Shown piece after piece: positions 35,966 through 48,894 of a stretch of 64,000 bases of DNA (position 1 is its first letter; each line of letters opens with the position of its first letter). The stretch is from Neorhizobium vignae (GTDB lineage: Bacteria; Pseudomonadota; Alphaproteobacteria; Rhizobiales; Rhizobiaceae): the NCBI RefSeq assembly GCF_000732195.1, contig NZ_JNNU01000004.1, positions 62,001 through 126,000 on the forward strand. The letters run 5' to 3'. Both the position numbers and the translations under genes were made by a program. The notes below the pieces were generated by a model. The model was not told the origin of the DNA, searched no databases, and saw only the letters and a list, made by a program, of their open reading frames with translations.

Positions 35966-36336
35966 GCGAAAGCTCCGAATTCGAGTGATTAGGCCGCCCG
36001 CATATTGCCGGCCGGGGCGGTTTTGGCGGAGCGAGGAGCTCCATTCAGGAGGTCTCGCGAAACACTACAGCGACAAAAGAGCGGTCCACATATCATTCGA
36101 GGTAGGGCTGCGAAATGCCTACCTCATTAGGGGTACAACTCCTAAGTCAATACGCCTAAAGGCAAAATTTTTCTCCGGCCACCCCCGAATAGATTAATGA
36201 ATGTTAGTCTTTTAGGCAGCCAAAATCCTATTTCTGAGCAAAAGTCTCCTTATTCGCGCCCCTTTTGGAAAGGAAATACCCAAGCGCACCACGGTTAACC
36301 GGTCATGAACGATACGGTCTCATCTCGGGGGATATC
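35966..36336. other. AT-rich gap with clustered hairpins
   Basis: A 371-base gap, more AT-rich than its surroundings, with no credible ORF. It contains GAGGTAGG/CCTACCTC (36099-36106, 36118-36125) and TTAGGGG/CTCCTAA (36127-36145, one G-T pair). Then comes a short GCC/GGC hairpin followed by AAAATTTTT. The promoter of the M15-like peptidase gene must lie at its right end. A small RNA is possible but unproven. Confidence 0.4.
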
Positions 36337-36777
36337 ATGCGCATCTTATTTCGCGTCGCGCTTACCTGCCTATTGGCGCTAGGCCTCAACGTCACTGCCG
36401 AAGCTGGCGAAAGCCAAAAGCGAAGAAGCACTTCCTTCAAGCACGATTATTCAGCCTTCTTCACCGTGCAGCGGATCAGCGTTCGCACGAGCTGCTTTCC
36501 GGAAAAGCTGGGGGCCATCCTTGCGCATATCGCGCGCGAGACCGGCCGTAAGCCGATGGTCACGTCCGGCCACCGGCCGCATTCGGGCAGGTCGCAGCAT
36601 AGCCACTGTTATGCGGCGGATATCCGCGTACCGGGTGTATCGGAACGAGCAATCCTCGCCGCTGCGGCCAGCGCACCCGGCATCGGCGGCATCGGCCGCT
36701 ATTGCAACGGCATCGTTCATGTGGATGTCGGGCCGAAACGCCGGTGGGCATATTGCGGGCGCCGCAAGCGGGGTTAG
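36337..36777 (+). CDS. Secreted M15-type peptidase-like protein (DUF882/YcbK-like)
   Basis: A 146-residue exported protein. The signal peptide is residues 1-23 (RILFRVALTCLLALGLNVTA, then EAG). The mature part resembles peptidase M15A: SGHRPHSGRSQHSHCYAADI contains the HxxxxxxD-type zinc ligands, and IVHVDVG gives the second His. Four Cys in the mature part could form two disulfides. The likely role is peptidoglycan peptide trimming or binding in the periplasm. Its stop overlaps the convergent murJ stop by 2 bases, next to the lipid II flippase gene. Confidence 0.85.
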   Translation: MRILFRVALTCLLALGLNVTAEAGESQKRRSTSFKHDYSAFFTVQRISVRTSCFPEKLGAILAHIARETGRKPMVTSGHRPHSGRSQHSHCYAADIRVPGVSERAILAAAASAPGIGGIGRYCNGIVHVDVGPKRRWAYCGRRKRG

Positions 36778-38342
36778 GCCTTCGGCTTCCGCTTGATGTT
36801 CCGGCGTATCATGCCGATGTCGGCGCCGCCGATCAGGAAGGCGCAGGCGAAATAGACGACCATCGCCAGGACAAGCAGGCAGGAGAGTGCCGTGACCTGG
36901 TGGATCAGCAGGGCATCCGGGGTCAGCCACGGGCCGGCATGGCGGAGCGCATAGATCAGCGCTGCGGACATGATCGCGGTCGAGACGAGCAGCAGCGCCG
37001 TACGCTTCGCGAGTGCCCATTCCCACGTGAGATGGCCGCGCCAGACGAGGGTCGTGAACAGCAGGATGGTATTTGTCCAGCCCGCCGCAGCCTCGGCAGT
37101 CGCGATGCCGCGCTCGGCGATCAGCGGGAAAAGCGAAATCGCCAGGCCTGAATTGATGACGACCGAGAGCATGGTGAAACGCATCGGCGTCCTGGTGTCC
37201 TCGCGGGCATAAAAACCGGGCTGCAGCGCCTTGATCAGCACGAAGCCCGGCAGACCTATGCCATAGATCGCGAGGATGGAGGCGACGACCGAGGTGTTTT
37301 CGGCGGAGAAGGCGCCGCGCTCATAAAGCACGCGGATGATCGCGTCCGACAGGATCCAGAGGCCGGCGGCGGCCGGAAGCGTCAGGAACAGCACAAATTC
37401 GATCGAGCGGTTCTGGGTATTGGCGGCGTCCTTGAGATGCCCGCCCTTCAAGGCACGGGCAAGTTCCGGCAGGAGCACGACGCCGACGGCGACGCCGACC
37501 ACCCCAAGCGGAAGCTGGTAGATGCGGTCGGCATATTGGAGGGCGGCGATCGCGCCTTCCTTGCCGGACGCGATCGCCTGGCCGATGATCTGGTTGATCT
37601 GGGTGATGCCGCCGGTAACGGCCGCGGGCACCGCGAGCACGAGGAGGCGCTTGACGTTCGGCGTCATCTTGGGGCGGCGGAAGCCGATGTTGATGCCGGC
37701 ATGGCGCACGCCGGCATAGACGACGGCAAGCTGCAGGATGCCGGCGGCCAGCACGCTCCAGGAGAGATACCAGGCGATGGTCAGCGGATCGGCATCGACC
37801 CAGAGGCCGTAGAGCAGCGCCCCGATCATCACCACGTTCAGGAAGACCGGGGCAATGGCGGCCGCAAAGAAGTGATGCAGCGAATTGAGCATGCCGCTCA
37901 TCATCGCCGTCAGCGACATGCACATCAGATAGGGAAACATCACCGCCGCAAGGCGGACAGTGATGGAGGTCTTTTCGGGATCGTCGGCGAAGCCCGGTGC
38001 GATGATCCATTCCACCAGCCATGGCATCATCAGTTCCATTATGATGGTGATGATCATCAAGGCAGAGAAGAGAACGCCGAAAACCTCTTCCGAAAAGCGC
38101 TTGGCGCCCTCGACGCCGTTCGCCTCGATCTCTTTCGAAAACAACGGCACGAAGGCGGCGTTGAAGGCGCCTTCGGCAAACAGCCGGCGGAAGAGGTTCG
38201 GAAAGCGGAAGGCGGCGTAGAAAACGTCGGCCATCGGGCCGGTACCGAGTGCTGCGGCCATGAAGGTCTCGCGCGCAAAGCCGAAAATCCGGCTGCCGAG
38301 GGTCGCTCCGCCGACTGTCGCGAATTTCCGAACAAGGCTCAT
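36774..38342 (-). CDS. murJ: Lipid II flippase MurJ (MviN)
   Basis: MOP-superfamily flippase that moves lipid II across the inner membrane. The 522-residue protein has about 14 TM helices. Landmarks are GGATLGSRIFGFARETFMAA (early Arg residues lining the cavity), FRFPNLFRRLFAEGAFNAAF near residue 46, and QPGFYAREDTRTPMRFTMLS near residue 375. It lies 24 bases after glnD, an arrangement I recall from other rhizobia, and is probably co-transcribed with it. Confidence 0.97.
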   Translation of the reverse strand: MSLVRKFATVGGATLGSRIFGFARETFMAAALGTGPMADVFYAAFRFPNLFRRLFAEGAFNAAFVPLFSKEIEANGVEGAKRFSEEVFGVLFSALMIITIIMELMMPWLVEWIIAPGFADDPEKTSITVRLAAVMFPYLMCMSLTAMMSGMLNSLHHFFAAAIAPVFLNVVMIGALLYGLWVDADPLTIAWYLSWSVLAAGILQLAVVYAGVRHAGINIGFRRPKMTPNVKRLLVLAVPAAVTGGITQINQIIGQAIASGKEGAIAALQYADRIYQLPLGVVGVAVGVVLLPELARALKGGHLKDAANTQNRSIEFVLFLTLPAAAGLWILSDAIIRVLYERGAFSAENTSVVASILAIYGIGLPGFVLIKALQPGFYAREDTRTPMRFTMLSVVINSGLAISLFPLIAERGIATAEAAAGWTNTILLFTTLVWRGHLTWEWALAKRTALLLVSTAIMSAALIYALRHAGPWLTPDALLIHQVTALSCLLVLAMVVYFACAFLIGGADIGMIRRNIKRKPKA

Positions 38343-38366
38343 TGGGCGAGGCTCATCGCAGGGGGC

Positions 38367-41204
38367 TCACATGCTTGCCTTGGACTTGCGGGGCTGGGGC
38401 GCTAGGTCCGGATTGGGAGCCGGGGCGATGATGCCCGTCGGCATGCCGCTTCTCAGTTCATCCTCCTGCTCGGACATCACAGCCTTCAGCCGCGCTGCGA
38501 TATTGCCCTGGCGGTTCTCGTTCACGACCTTCTGGCCGACAAGATCGGTGACGTAGAAGGTATCGATGACCTTTTCGCCGAAGGTGGTGATGCGTGCCGA
38601 ATGGATGTCGAGCGAGAGATCGGCGAGCACGGCGGTGATATCCGCAAGCAGGCCGGTGCGGTCGAGGCATTCCACCTCGATGACCGTGAACTTGTTCGAC
38701 AGGCCGTTCGAGAGAATGACCGACGGCGGAATGGTGAAGGTCTTGTTGCGCTTGCGGGACTTGGCGCGCGTCGCAATGACTTCCGGCAGGCGCTTCTTGC
38801 CCGACAGCACGTCCTCGATCATCCGGCTGATCGTGCCGGCGCGGCGCAGTTCGTCCTCGTCCACCGGGAATTCCCGGTTGATCAGAATGGTGTCGAGCGC
38901 CCGGCCGTCCGAGGTCGTGAAGATCTGTGCGTCGGCAATGTTGGCGCCCGCCGCGGCGCACGCGCCGGCGATGATCGACAACAGCCGCGGATGGTCCGGC
39001 GCCAGGACGGTGATCTCGGTGATGGCGTGGAAACTGTCCGTCCTCACCATGGTGGCGAGCGCCTGGCCTGCCTTGTCCGTGTCCCGGAGGAATTTCGTGT
39101 GACGGATCTGGTCGTCCAGCGAGACCGACAGGAGGTAGGGCTGGTAGTGGAGTTTCGAATAGGTCCGACGGTCCTTGGCGCTCCACTCGGCCAATGCCTT
39201 GAAGAGCTCCTCTTCGGCCAACTTGGCACGCTCCTTGCGCGACACCTCGGAGAAACCGCCCGAGAGCAGCAGTTCGGTCTCGTAATAGAGCGTGCGCAGC
39301 AGCTGCCCCTTCCAGCCGTTCCAGACGCCCGGGCCGACGGCACGGATGTCGCAGATGGTCAGAATCAACAGCAGTTTCAGCCGGTCCATCGACTGCACCT
39401 TCTCGGCGAAGTCGGTGATCGTCTTGCGGTCGTGCAGGTCGCGGGTCTGGGCCGTCATCGACATCAGCAGATGCACTTCGATCAGCCAGACCACGAGCTC
39501 GGTCTGCTTGGCGTTGAGGCCGAGACGCGGGCAAAGTTTTCGCGCGATGCGGGCGCCGGCGATCGAGTGATCCTCCTGCCGACCCTTGGCGACGTCATGC
39601 AACAGCACGGCGACGTAAAGCGCCTCGCGCTCCTCGACACTCGGCATCACCTTGTTGGCGAGCGGGTGGATATCGGCAGCCTTGCCCTTGTCCACTTCCG
39701 ACAGCGCCTCGACCGAGCGGATCAGATGCTCGTCGACCGTATAGTGATGATACATGTTGAACTGCATCATCGCGACCACCTTGCCGAATTCCGGAATGAA
39801 GCGGCCGAGCACGCCCGCCTCGTTCATCCGGCGCAGCATCAACGCCGGGTCGCGCCGCGAGGTCAGCATGGAGAGGAACAGCCGGTTCGCCTCTTCGTTC
39901 TCGCGCACATCGTTGTCGATCAGCGCCAGCGAACGGGTCATGCGCTTCAGGGCATCCGGATGAAGCTCCAGCCCGTTGATATCGGCCACATGGAAAAAGC
40001 GGATGATATTGACCGGATCTCGCTTGAAGACATTCGGATCGGCAAGCGTGATGCGGCCTCGGTCCACGACGAATTCCACGGTGCCGGGGATCTTGTTGAG
40101 ACGTTTGGTGAAGCGGGAGATGACGCGGTTGGTGATGCCGGGTGCCGCCTTCGCCTGCTGCTCCTCCAGCGCGGCGCAGAGAATGCGGGTCAGATCGCCA
40201 ACATTCTTCGACACGAGGAAATAGTGCTTCATGAAGCGCTCGACGGCGGAGAGGCCGGGGCGCGAGTGATAACCGAGGCTCTCGGCGATCTCGCGCTGGA
40301 TATCGAAGGAGAGACGTTCCTCGGCCTTGCCGGTCAGAAAATGCATCTGGCAGCGCACCGCCCAGAGAAAGTCGTCGGCCTTCTCGAACGAGCGCGCTTC
40401 CTCCCGGGAAAGAACGCCCACCTTGACGAGTTCCGTTGTTTCGCGAACCCGGTAATAATATTTGGCGATCCAGAAGAGGGTGTGAAGATCGCGCAGGCCG
40501 CCCTTGCCTTCCTTGACGTTCGGCTCGACCAGATAGCGCGTATCGCCGGCCTTCTGGTGACGGTTGTCGCGCTCGGCAAGCTTGGCGGCGATGAATTCAG
40601 GACCGGTATCGGCAACGATTTCCTTGTCGAAACGGCTCTCGAGGTCGGTCACCAGCGCCTCGCGGCCGCAGATGTAGCGGCTTTCGAGAATGGCGGTGCG
40701 GATCGTCATGTCCGTCTTGGACAGCCGGATGCATTCTTCAACGGTGCGGGTCGCATGACCGACCTTGAAACCCATGTCCCACAGCACATAGAGCAGGAAC
40801 TCGACGGCCTTGCGCATGGTCTCGGTATTTCGGGGGGGCAGCAGGAACAGGAGATCGATGTCCGAACCAGGGGCCAGCGTATCGCGGCCGTAACCGCCGA
40901 CGGCCGCCACGGCGATATCCGTGCCCTCGCTGTAGAGACCTTCGGCAATCGTCTCGTAGAGAACGCGAATCAGCTGGTCCTGGAGCCAGGAGATGCGGCG
41001 GGCGCAATTCAGCCCGCTACCGTCCTTGGAGAGAAGCTGGCGGGCCTTTTCACGGCCCTCGACGCTTGCTCGGCGCAGCAACGGCAGAAGTGCCGCCCGC
41101 AATTCGAGCTGAGGGCGATCCTTGTCCTTGACGATCGCCCTGCAATCGGCCCGAAGACGGGCCACGTCGAGAAGTTCAGAAAAATCGATGTCGTGTATGG
41201 CCAT
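38367..41204 (-). CDS. glnD: Bifunctional uridylyltransferase/uridylyl-removing enzyme GlnD
   Basis: Primary nitrogen sensor: it uridylylates PII proteins under nitrogen limitation and removes UMP when glutamine is high. The 945-residue protein has the nucleotidyltransferase site [19 protein letters not shown] at about residues 103-121. The HD hydrolase motif LLHDVAKGR lies near residue 535. Two C-terminal ACT domains follow: [20 protein letters not shown] in the first, and [20 protein letters not shown] in the second. I start at [10 protein letters not shown] (41204). It links to rpoN and ptsN later in the window. Confidence 0.97.
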   Translation of the reverse strand: MAIHDIDFSELLDVARLRADCRAIVKDKDRPQLELRAALLPLLRRASVEGREKARQLLSKDGSGLNCARRISWLQDQLIRVLYETIAEGLYSEGTDIAVAAVGGYGRDTLAPGSDIDLLFLLPPRNTETMRKAVEFLLYVLWDMGFKVGHATRTVEECIRLSKTDMTIRTAILESRYICGREALVTDLESRFDKEIVADTGPEFIAAKLAERDNRHQKAGDTRYLVEPNVKEGKGGLRDLHTLFWIAKYYYRVRETTELVKVGVLSREEARSFEKADDFLWAVRCQMHFLTGKAEERLSFDIQREIAESLGYHSRPGLSAVERFMKHYFLVSKNVGDLTRILCAALEEQQAKAAPGITNRVISRFTKRLNKIPGTVEFVVDRGRITLADPNVFKRDPVNIIRFFHVADINGLELHPDALKRMTRSLALIDNDVRENEEANRLFLSMLTSRRDPALMLRRMNEAGVLGRFIPEFGKVVAMMQFNMYHHYTVDEHLIRSVEALSEVDKGKAADIHPLANKVMPSVEEREALYVAVLLHDVAKGRQEDHSIAGARIARKLCPRLGLNAKQTELVVWLIEVHLLMSMTAQTRDLHDRKTITDFAEKVQSMDRLKLLLILTICDIRAVGPGVWNGWKGQLLRTLYYETELLLSGGFSEVSRKERAKLAEEELFKALAEWSAKDRRTYSKLHYQPYLLSVSLDDQIRHTKFLRDTDKAGQALATMVRTDSFHAITEITVLAPDHPRLLSIIAGACAAAGANIADAQIFTTSDGRALDTILINREFPVDEDELRRAGTISRMIEDVLSGKKRLPEVIATRAKSRKRNKTFTIPPSVILSNGLSNKFTVIEVECLDRTGLLADITAVLADLSLDIHSARITTFGEKVIDTFYVTDLVGQKVVNENRQGNIAARLKAVMSEQEDELRSGMPTGIIAPAPNPDLAPQPRKSKASM

Positions 41205-41316
41205 GTTATCCTGCCGGTGCCCGGCCTGCGGGGGGAGGCTATAATCTTTTTGAGGCACCTTGACCAACGATTATCATCATCGGACGTTTCAAAGTTGTTG
41301 CTTCCCGCTTTGAAGT

Positions 41317-42348
41317 TCAAGGCCGTGTTTTTATCGCACCGCCGTCTTGTGCGGTCCTTGCCTCGGCTCTCCATTGCTTGGGGCTCATGCCCGTCACGCG
41401 GCGGAATTCACGGTTGAAGTTCGACTTCGTCGAAAAGCCGACATCCAGCATGATCTGGATCACCGTCCGTTCGGTCTCCCGCAGGAGGCGGCAGGCTTCG
41501 GCGATGCGGCGATCGTTGACGAATTGCGAGACATTCAGCCCCGTCGCGCGATTGATGGCGGCCGAAACCTCACGGGCGGGAAGCCTCGCCCTGCGGGCAA
41601 GCTTCGCAAGGCTCAGGTCTTCGCTGCGGTAGAGTCCGTTCTCCTCCAGCGCGGTCTCGATGCGAGAGAGCGCGACCCTGCATTCTTCCCTCGGTTCCAT
41701 CGAAGGGGAAGCTGCAGCCGGTTTGGCCGACGAAAAATCGGGTGAAAAATAGTAGACGATCACAGCTGCTATCGCCGCCAGATTCATGATCGTGACAGCC
41801 AATGGCACATCGCCCGCGCCGTGGATACTGGTGTAGACGGCCAGCGAGGCATCGCTGAGGGCGAAGAACAGCATCAGGCCGGCGGTCAATCGGGCGGCGC
41901 GCAGAGCCGGTCTCATGCGCGGAAGCGAGGCTTCCGCCATCACGTCCGCGCCGCCTAGGAGCGTCAGGCGCCAGAGCGCGATGCCGTAGCCGAAGAAGAT
42001 CACCAGCAACAACGGATCGACGAGATCGCGGAGGAAACCGATAGCGGCGGCGACAGCCAGGGGCGGCAGGATATGCAGCCAGGGCTTTTCGAGGGGTTCG
42101 TCCATCAACGCGCGGAACGCCAGGAAGGCAAGCGGCGGCATGATCGCAGCGGTAATCGGCTGAACCGGCGCAAGCGCCTTGACGCCGTAACCGAAGTGCA
42201 GGCCGACGATCACACCCTGCAGGGCATAGAGAACAAGGAAGGCGAAAAAATAACGACGCGAGCCGGGCGCGTCGACACCCTTCAGGCTACGGTAGAGCGT
42301 CAGCGCGAAAACAAGGCCGGCAAGAAAAGGCAGGGGAACGGACAGCAC
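41317..42348 (-). CDS. Membrane-bound AraC-family transcriptional regulator
   Basis: A 343-residue protein with about six or seven hydrophobic helices in the first 200 residues, joined to a cytoplasmic AraC DNA-binding domain at about 235-335. That domain reads LSLAKLARRARLPAREVSAA, then AIEACRLL-like RIAEACRLLRETERTVIQIM, and the second helix-turn-helix IMLDVGFSTKSNFNREFRRV with MSPKQWR. The layout suggests a membrane signal sensed directly by a transcription factor. The start is probably GTG 42348. It sits between mutS and glnD; targets are unknown. Confidence 0.87.
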   Translation of the reverse strand: MLSVPLPFLAGLVFALTLYRSLKGVDAPGSRRYFFAFLVLYALQGVIVGLHFGYGVKALAPVQPITAAIMPPLAFLAFRALMDEPLEKPWLHILPPLAVAAAIGFLRDLVDPLLLVIFFGYGIALWRLTLLGGADVMAEASLPRMRPALRAARLTAGLMLFFALSDASLAVYTSIHGAGDVPLAVTIMNLAAIAAVIVYYFSPDFSSAKPAAASPSMEPREECRVALSRIETALEENGLYRSEDLSLAKLARRARLPAREVSAAINRATGLNVSQFVNDRRIAEACRLLRETERTVIQIMLDVGFSTKSNFNREFRRVTGMSPKQWRAEARTAQDGGAIKTRP

Positions 42349-42509
42349 TGGGAGCCCCGGTGAAAACGGCCTGAATCATGATCTTGAAGGCATTAACACG
42401 TTCCGGGCCGAAATGACCATGCGGATCAAGGGTTCCCGAAAGGCGACCCCGGCACGATCCCTCATCGTGGATAGCGCAGGATCGCGCACCCACAGATCTT
42501 GCCGGAACG

Positions 42510-45242
42510 TCAGGCCTTCAGCTGCTTCTTCAGCGCATAGAGCGCGTCCAGAGCATCGCGCGGAGTCATGTCGTCCGGATTGAGGGCCCTCAGCGCGTCC
42601 TCGACTTTGGACGGCCCGGCGCGTTTCGCCTCTTCGCGGCGGACCGCGACCTGGAAGAGCGGCAGGTCGTCGATCAGCTGGCTTGCCGGGTTCTTGCGGT
42701 CGGAATCCTCGAGCTTGGTCAACACGTCGCGGGCACGGGCGACCACCGAGTCGGGAAGACCCGCAAGCCGCGCGACCTGGATGCCGTAGGAACGATCGGC
42801 AGCGCCTGGGCCGACTTCGTGCAGGAAGATCACCTCGCCATCCCATTCCTTAACCCGCATCGTGGCGTTGGAAAGCCGGTTCAGCTTTTCCGAAAGCACG
42901 GTCAGCTCATGGAAATGGGTGGCGAAGAGGCCGCGGCATCTGTTCGCCTCGTGCAGGTGCTCTACCGCCGCCCAGGCGATCGACAGACCGTCGAAGGTCG
43001 CGGTGCCACGGCCGATCTCGTCGAGGATGACCAGCGAACGGTCGCTCGCCTGATTGAGGATCGCGGCCGTTTCGACCATCTCCACCATGAAGGTGGAGCG
43101 CCCGCGGGCCAGATCGTCCGACGCGCCGACGCGCGAAAAAAGCCGGTCGACGATACCGATATGGGCCGACGTCGCCGGCACGAAGGACCCCATCTGCGCA
43201 AGGATGGCGATCAGCGCGTTCTGGCGCAGGAAAGTCGATTTACCGCCCATGTTCGGGCCGGTGAGCAGCCAGAGCGCACCGAACTCGCCGCCATTATGCG
43301 GCGAGAGATCGCAATCATTGGCGATGAACGGGCCGACGGACTGTCTGCGCAGCGCCTGCTCGACCACCGGATGGCGGCCGCCTTCGATCGCAAACATCCG
43401 CGAGGCGTCCACGATCGGACGGCGATAGCTCCACTCATCGGCGAGCATGGCAAGGGCCGCCGCGACGTCGACCACCGCCAGCGCCCGGGCGCCGGCCTTG
43501 ATCGCCTCCGCCTCCGAGGTCACCGCTGCGACCATCCTGTCGAAGGCTTCAAGCTCGATGGTCAGGGCCTTGTCGGCGGCATTGGCGATGCGGCTTTCGA
43601 GATCGGCAAGTTCCGTCGTCGTGAACCGCATGGCGCTCGCCATGGTCTGGCGGTGGATGAAGCGCGCCTTGCCTTCCGGCGTATCGGTCATCGTGCCGGA
43701 ATTTCCGGCCGTCACCTCGATGAAATAACCGAGCACGTTGTTGTGCTTGATCTTCAGCGACTTGATCCCGGTCTCCTCGGCATATTGGAGCTGGAGCGCG
43801 GCGATGACCCGGCGCGACTGGTCGCGCAACGCCCGCACCTCGTCCAGTTCCGAATGAGCGCCATCGGCGAGGAAGCCGCCGTCACGCTTGAGGAGCGGCA
43901 GTTCGTGCGCCAGCATGTTGCCGAGCATGGATTCCAGATGAAGCGGCAAGGCCTTCAGATCGCGAAGCGCCTGCCCCAGTTCCTCGGGCAGCATGGCCCG
44001 GTCAAGGAAGGCCGCGACACCGCGGGCCGCTTCCAGCCCCTGCAGGATACTGCCGAGATCACGCGGGCCGCCGCGGTCGAGCGCCAGACGCGACAGGGCG
44101 CGCGGCATATCCGGCACGTGCTTCAGGCCGGAGCGCAGTTCACTGCAGAGCGATGGCTCCTCGAGCAGGAAGGAGATGGAATCGAGACGCCGGTTGATGC
44201 GGTCGGGATCCGTCAGCGGCGACATCAGCCGTTCGGCGAGCAGGCGAGCCCCGCCGCCGGTTACCGTGCGATCGATCGCCTTCAGAAGCGTGCCTTCACG
44301 CTCGCCGGACAAAGTCTTGGTCAGTTCCAGGTTGCCGCGGGTCGCCGGGTCGATGAACAGCGTCGAGGCGCCGCTTTCTCGCTCCGGGCGTCCGAGCGGC
44401 GGCCGTTCCGCGATCTGGGTCTTTTCCACATAGGCGACGGCCGCCGCGGCAGCAGCCAGTTCCGCGCGGGAAAAATTGCCGAAACCATCGAGCGTGCCGA
44501 CACCGAAATAGCGGGTAATGCGGCCCTCCGCACTGGCGCTGTCGAAGAGCACGGACGGCTGCGGAACCGCGACCTTGCCGAGCACGTCGAAGACGGGCTT
44601 CAGTTCGGCGTCGTGAAACATCGTATCCGGCAGGATCAGTTCACGCGGTTCGATGCGCAGGATATCGGCGAGCAGCCGGGACTGATCGGTCTCCGCCAAC
44701 CGGAAGACGCCGGTGGAGATATCGATCCAGGCGAGCGCCAGAAGCGGTTCGGCGGCCCCCTTGATGCGGGCAAGCGCCATCAGGTAGTTCGACTCGGAGG
44801 GTGAGAGGAGTTTTTCCTCGGTAATCGTGCCCGGCGTCACCAGCCGGACCACGTCACGCTTCACCACCGATTTCGAGCCGCGTTTCTTGGCCTCCGCCGG
44901 GTCTTCCACCTGTTCGCAGACGGCGACGCGGAAGCCGAGCGAGATCAGCTTCTGCAGATAGTCGTCGGCAGCGTGAACCGGCACGCCGCACATCGGGATT
45001 TCGCGGCCGAGATGCTGGCCGCGCTTGGTGAGCGTGATGCCAAGCGCGCGCGACGCATCGACGGCATCCTCGAAGAACAATTCGTAGAAATCGCCCATGC
45101 GGTAGAAGAGCAGCGAACCGGGATTGTTCGCCTTGATCTCGATATATTGCTCCATCATCGGCGTCGCCGAGGCGCGGCTTTCCTCCGAGGCAAGCTCGGC
45201 CGTATTCAGGGCGTCGATGGGGAATCTTTCAAACTGGGTCAC
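42510..45242 (-). CDS. mutS: DNA mismatch repair protein MutS
   Basis: Mismatch recognition ATPase. At 910 residues it carries [20 protein letters not shown], then [15 protein letters not shown], which contains the Phe-x-Glu mismatch wedge. Connector, lever and clamp domains follow. The ATPase has Walker [17 protein letters not shown], Walker [16 protein letters not shown], and ATHFHEL. I start at GTG 45242, which avoids running into the divergent malic enzyme leader. The ribosome site there is weak, so the N-terminus is uncertain by tens of residues. Confidence 0.95.
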   Translation of the reverse strand: MTQFERFPIDALNTAELASEESRASATPMMEQYIEIKANNPGSLLFYRMGDFYELFFEDAVDASRALGITLTKRGQHLGREIPMCGVPVHAADDYLQKLISLGFRVAVCEQVEDPAEAKKRGSKSVVKRDVVRLVTPGTITEEKLLSPSESNYLMALARIKGAAEPLLALAWIDISTGVFRLAETDQSRLLADILRIEPRELILPDTMFHDAELKPVFDVLGKVAVPQPSVLFDSASAEGRITRYFGVGTLDGFGNFSRAELAAAAAAVAYVEKTQIAERPPLGRPERESGASTLFIDPATRGNLELTKTLSGEREGTLLKAIDRTVTGGGARLLAERLMSPLTDPDRINRRLDSISFLLEEPSLCSELRSGLKHVPDMPRALSRLALDRGGPRDLGSILQGLEAARGVAAFLDRAMLPEELGQALRDLKALPLHLESMLGNMLAHELPLLKRDGGFLADGAHSELDEVRALRDQSRRVIAALQLQYAEETGIKSLKIKHNNVLGYFIEVTAGNSGTMTDTPEGKARFIHRQTMASAMRFTTTELADLESRIANAADKALTIELEAFDRMVAAVTSEAEAIKAGARALAVVDVAAALAMLADEWSYRRPIVDASRMFAIEGGRHPVVEQALRRQSVGPFIANDCDLSPHNGGEFGALWLLTGPNMGGKSTFLRQNALIAILAQMGSFVPATSAHIGIVDRLFSRVGASDDLARGRSTFMVEMVETAAILNQASDRSLVILDEIGRGTATFDGLSIAWAAVEHLHEANRCRGLFATHFHELTVLSEKLNRLSNATMRVKEWDGEVIFLHEVGPGAADRSYGIQVARLAGLPDSVVARARDVLTKLEDSDRKNPASQLIDDLPLFQVAVRREEAKRAGPSKVEDALRALNPDDMTPRDALDALYALKKQLKA

Positions 45243-45355
45243 GGAACCGATTTTTTGTTGCGCGCTGGAACTTGCGACACTATCGATGAAGACACCTGAA
45301 AGACAACATCTGCCGCGGCCTAGAGGACGGCTGCCCACAAAAAGCTGGAGGAGAC

Positions 45356-47653
<2,298 letters not shown>

Positions 47654-47746
47654 GTTTCCTGTAAACGAGGTACCGGTGGACCGAGCTTCCGCCCCGCATG
47701 CTCTATCGGGTCCTGGTCGAAAATGGTTTCGGTGAATTGGCGGTGA

Positions 47747-47770
47747 CAGCCTCCCATGCGCTGGAGGCTG
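47747..47770. terminator. Hairpin between convergent tme and olsB
   Basis: CAGCCTCC (47747-47754) and GGAGGCTG (47763-47770) form a perfect 8-base-pair stem with an 8-base loop. It lies 94 bases after the tme stop. No T-run follows on either strand, so termination is uncertain. Confidence 0.4.
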
Positions 47771-47922
47771 ACTCGCTTCAACAGAGCACGCGTTCGACCG
47801 CATCCTTATCGCGCAAGCATGAGCGAAGGCATGTTATTGCTGGCTTCGGACGAAACCACAGCCAAATACAGCGGCCCGATCCGGTTCGTCCGCTGGACTG
47901 GGAGCGTTTCGAGAAACGCCGC

Positions 47923-48795
47923 CTAGCTCGCAAACCGTCCGGCGTCGGCGCCGAAGTGGGTGATGTAGCGGTCCGAGATCGAGGCGATCGGCAGGACGAT
48001 CAGCACGTCGGTGGTGTTGAAGGCGTGGTCGATGACCGCACCGTCGCCCACCATGGCACCGAGGCGCAGATATCCCTTGATCAGCGGCGGCAACAGGGAG
48101 AGTGCCTTGCGGGCGTTGACGCCTTCCATCGGCATCAGGTCCATAGAGCGATAGAGTTCCGGCAGCGCCGAAACCGCCCAGTCGCCCTTGGTCGAGACCG
48201 TATGGTGCAGGAAAGACAGGGCCATGGCGTGTTCTTCGGGCGAAACGCCCGGGAAGGACGCGCAGCCGAACATCGCGTTCATGCCGTGCTTCAGCGAATA
48301 GGCCCAATTGCCCTGCCAGAGCAGTTCGACGGTGCGCTTGGTACGATAGTCCGGCAGCACGCAGGAGCGGCCGAGCTCCATGAACTGCTTGTCGGGATGA
48401 CGCGCAAGCAGCGGTTCGATGTCGAATTCCGACGCCGAATAGAAGCCGTTATTGGCCAGCGCCACTTCCTGGCGCAGCAGGCGGTAGGTGCCGACGATCT
48501 GATCTTCGATATCACCTTCGATTGCGTTGTCGACGACCAGAAGATGGTCGCAGATCGCATCAAAGGCATCGACGTCGCGGCGGCGGCGCATGGCGTCCGG
48601 GCTCAAGGTCGCGTGCATTTCTTCGACGAAGACGCGGTAGCGAACCGCCTGGGCGGCATCGATTTCACGCTCGCTGCGGGCAAGCCGCGTTTCGAGCGTG
48701 CCAATGCGGCCGAAGACATCGCCGCTTACCGGAGCGGAGGCCGGCGCCTGGGTTGTTTCAGGTATCACTTCACGGTTCAGGAGTTCGATTGCCAA
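47923..48795 (-). CDS. olsB: L-ornithine N-alpha-acyltransferase OlsB
   Basis: Makes lyso-ornithine lipid by acylating ornithine from 3-hydroxyacyl-ACP, the first step of ornithine lipid synthesis. The 290-residue protein has the acetyltransferase-like hemolysin-family fold. Visible blocks are RYRVFVEEMHATLSP near residue 53, DHLLVVDN, GTYRLLRQEVA, FMELGRSCVLPDYR near 140, and FGCASFPG. It starts at TTG 48795 with GGGGAG about 8 bases upstream. The partner acyltransferase olsA is about 16 kb away in the same orientation. Position next to the malic enzyme matches what I recall for S. meliloti. Confidence 0.9.
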   Translation of the reverse strand: MAIELLNREVIPETTQAPASAPVSGDVFGRIGTLETRLARSEREIDAAQAVRYRVFVEEMHATLSPDAMRRRRDVDAFDAICDHLLVVDNAIEGDIEDQIVGTYRLLRQEVALANNGFYSASEFDIEPLLARHPDKQFMELGRSCVLPDYRTKRTVELLWQGNWAYSLKHGMNAMFGCASFPGVSPEEHAMALSFLHHTVSTKGDWAVSALPELYRSMDLMPMEGVNARKALSLLPPLIKGYLRLGAMVGDGAVIDHAFNTTDVLIVLPIASISDRYITHFGADAGRFAS

Positions 48796-48894
48796 GGTGA
48801 TTCTCCCCGTCCCGGTTTGATCACCGCCTTAAATCACTTCTCTGCGACAAGAACGTGACATTCGCTGTCACAATAGGTTCCAGCGATGGTCGCG

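Noticed and set aside
35964..36197. 77-codon open frame in the gap before the M15-like gene
   Set aside because: No ribosome site, unusual composition, crosses hairpins, and no resemblance to known proteins.
38601..41417. Very long open frame antisense to glnD
   Set aside because: glnD is fully conserved on the minus strand with NTase, HD and ACT motifs. The antisense product has biased composition and no recognisable domain.
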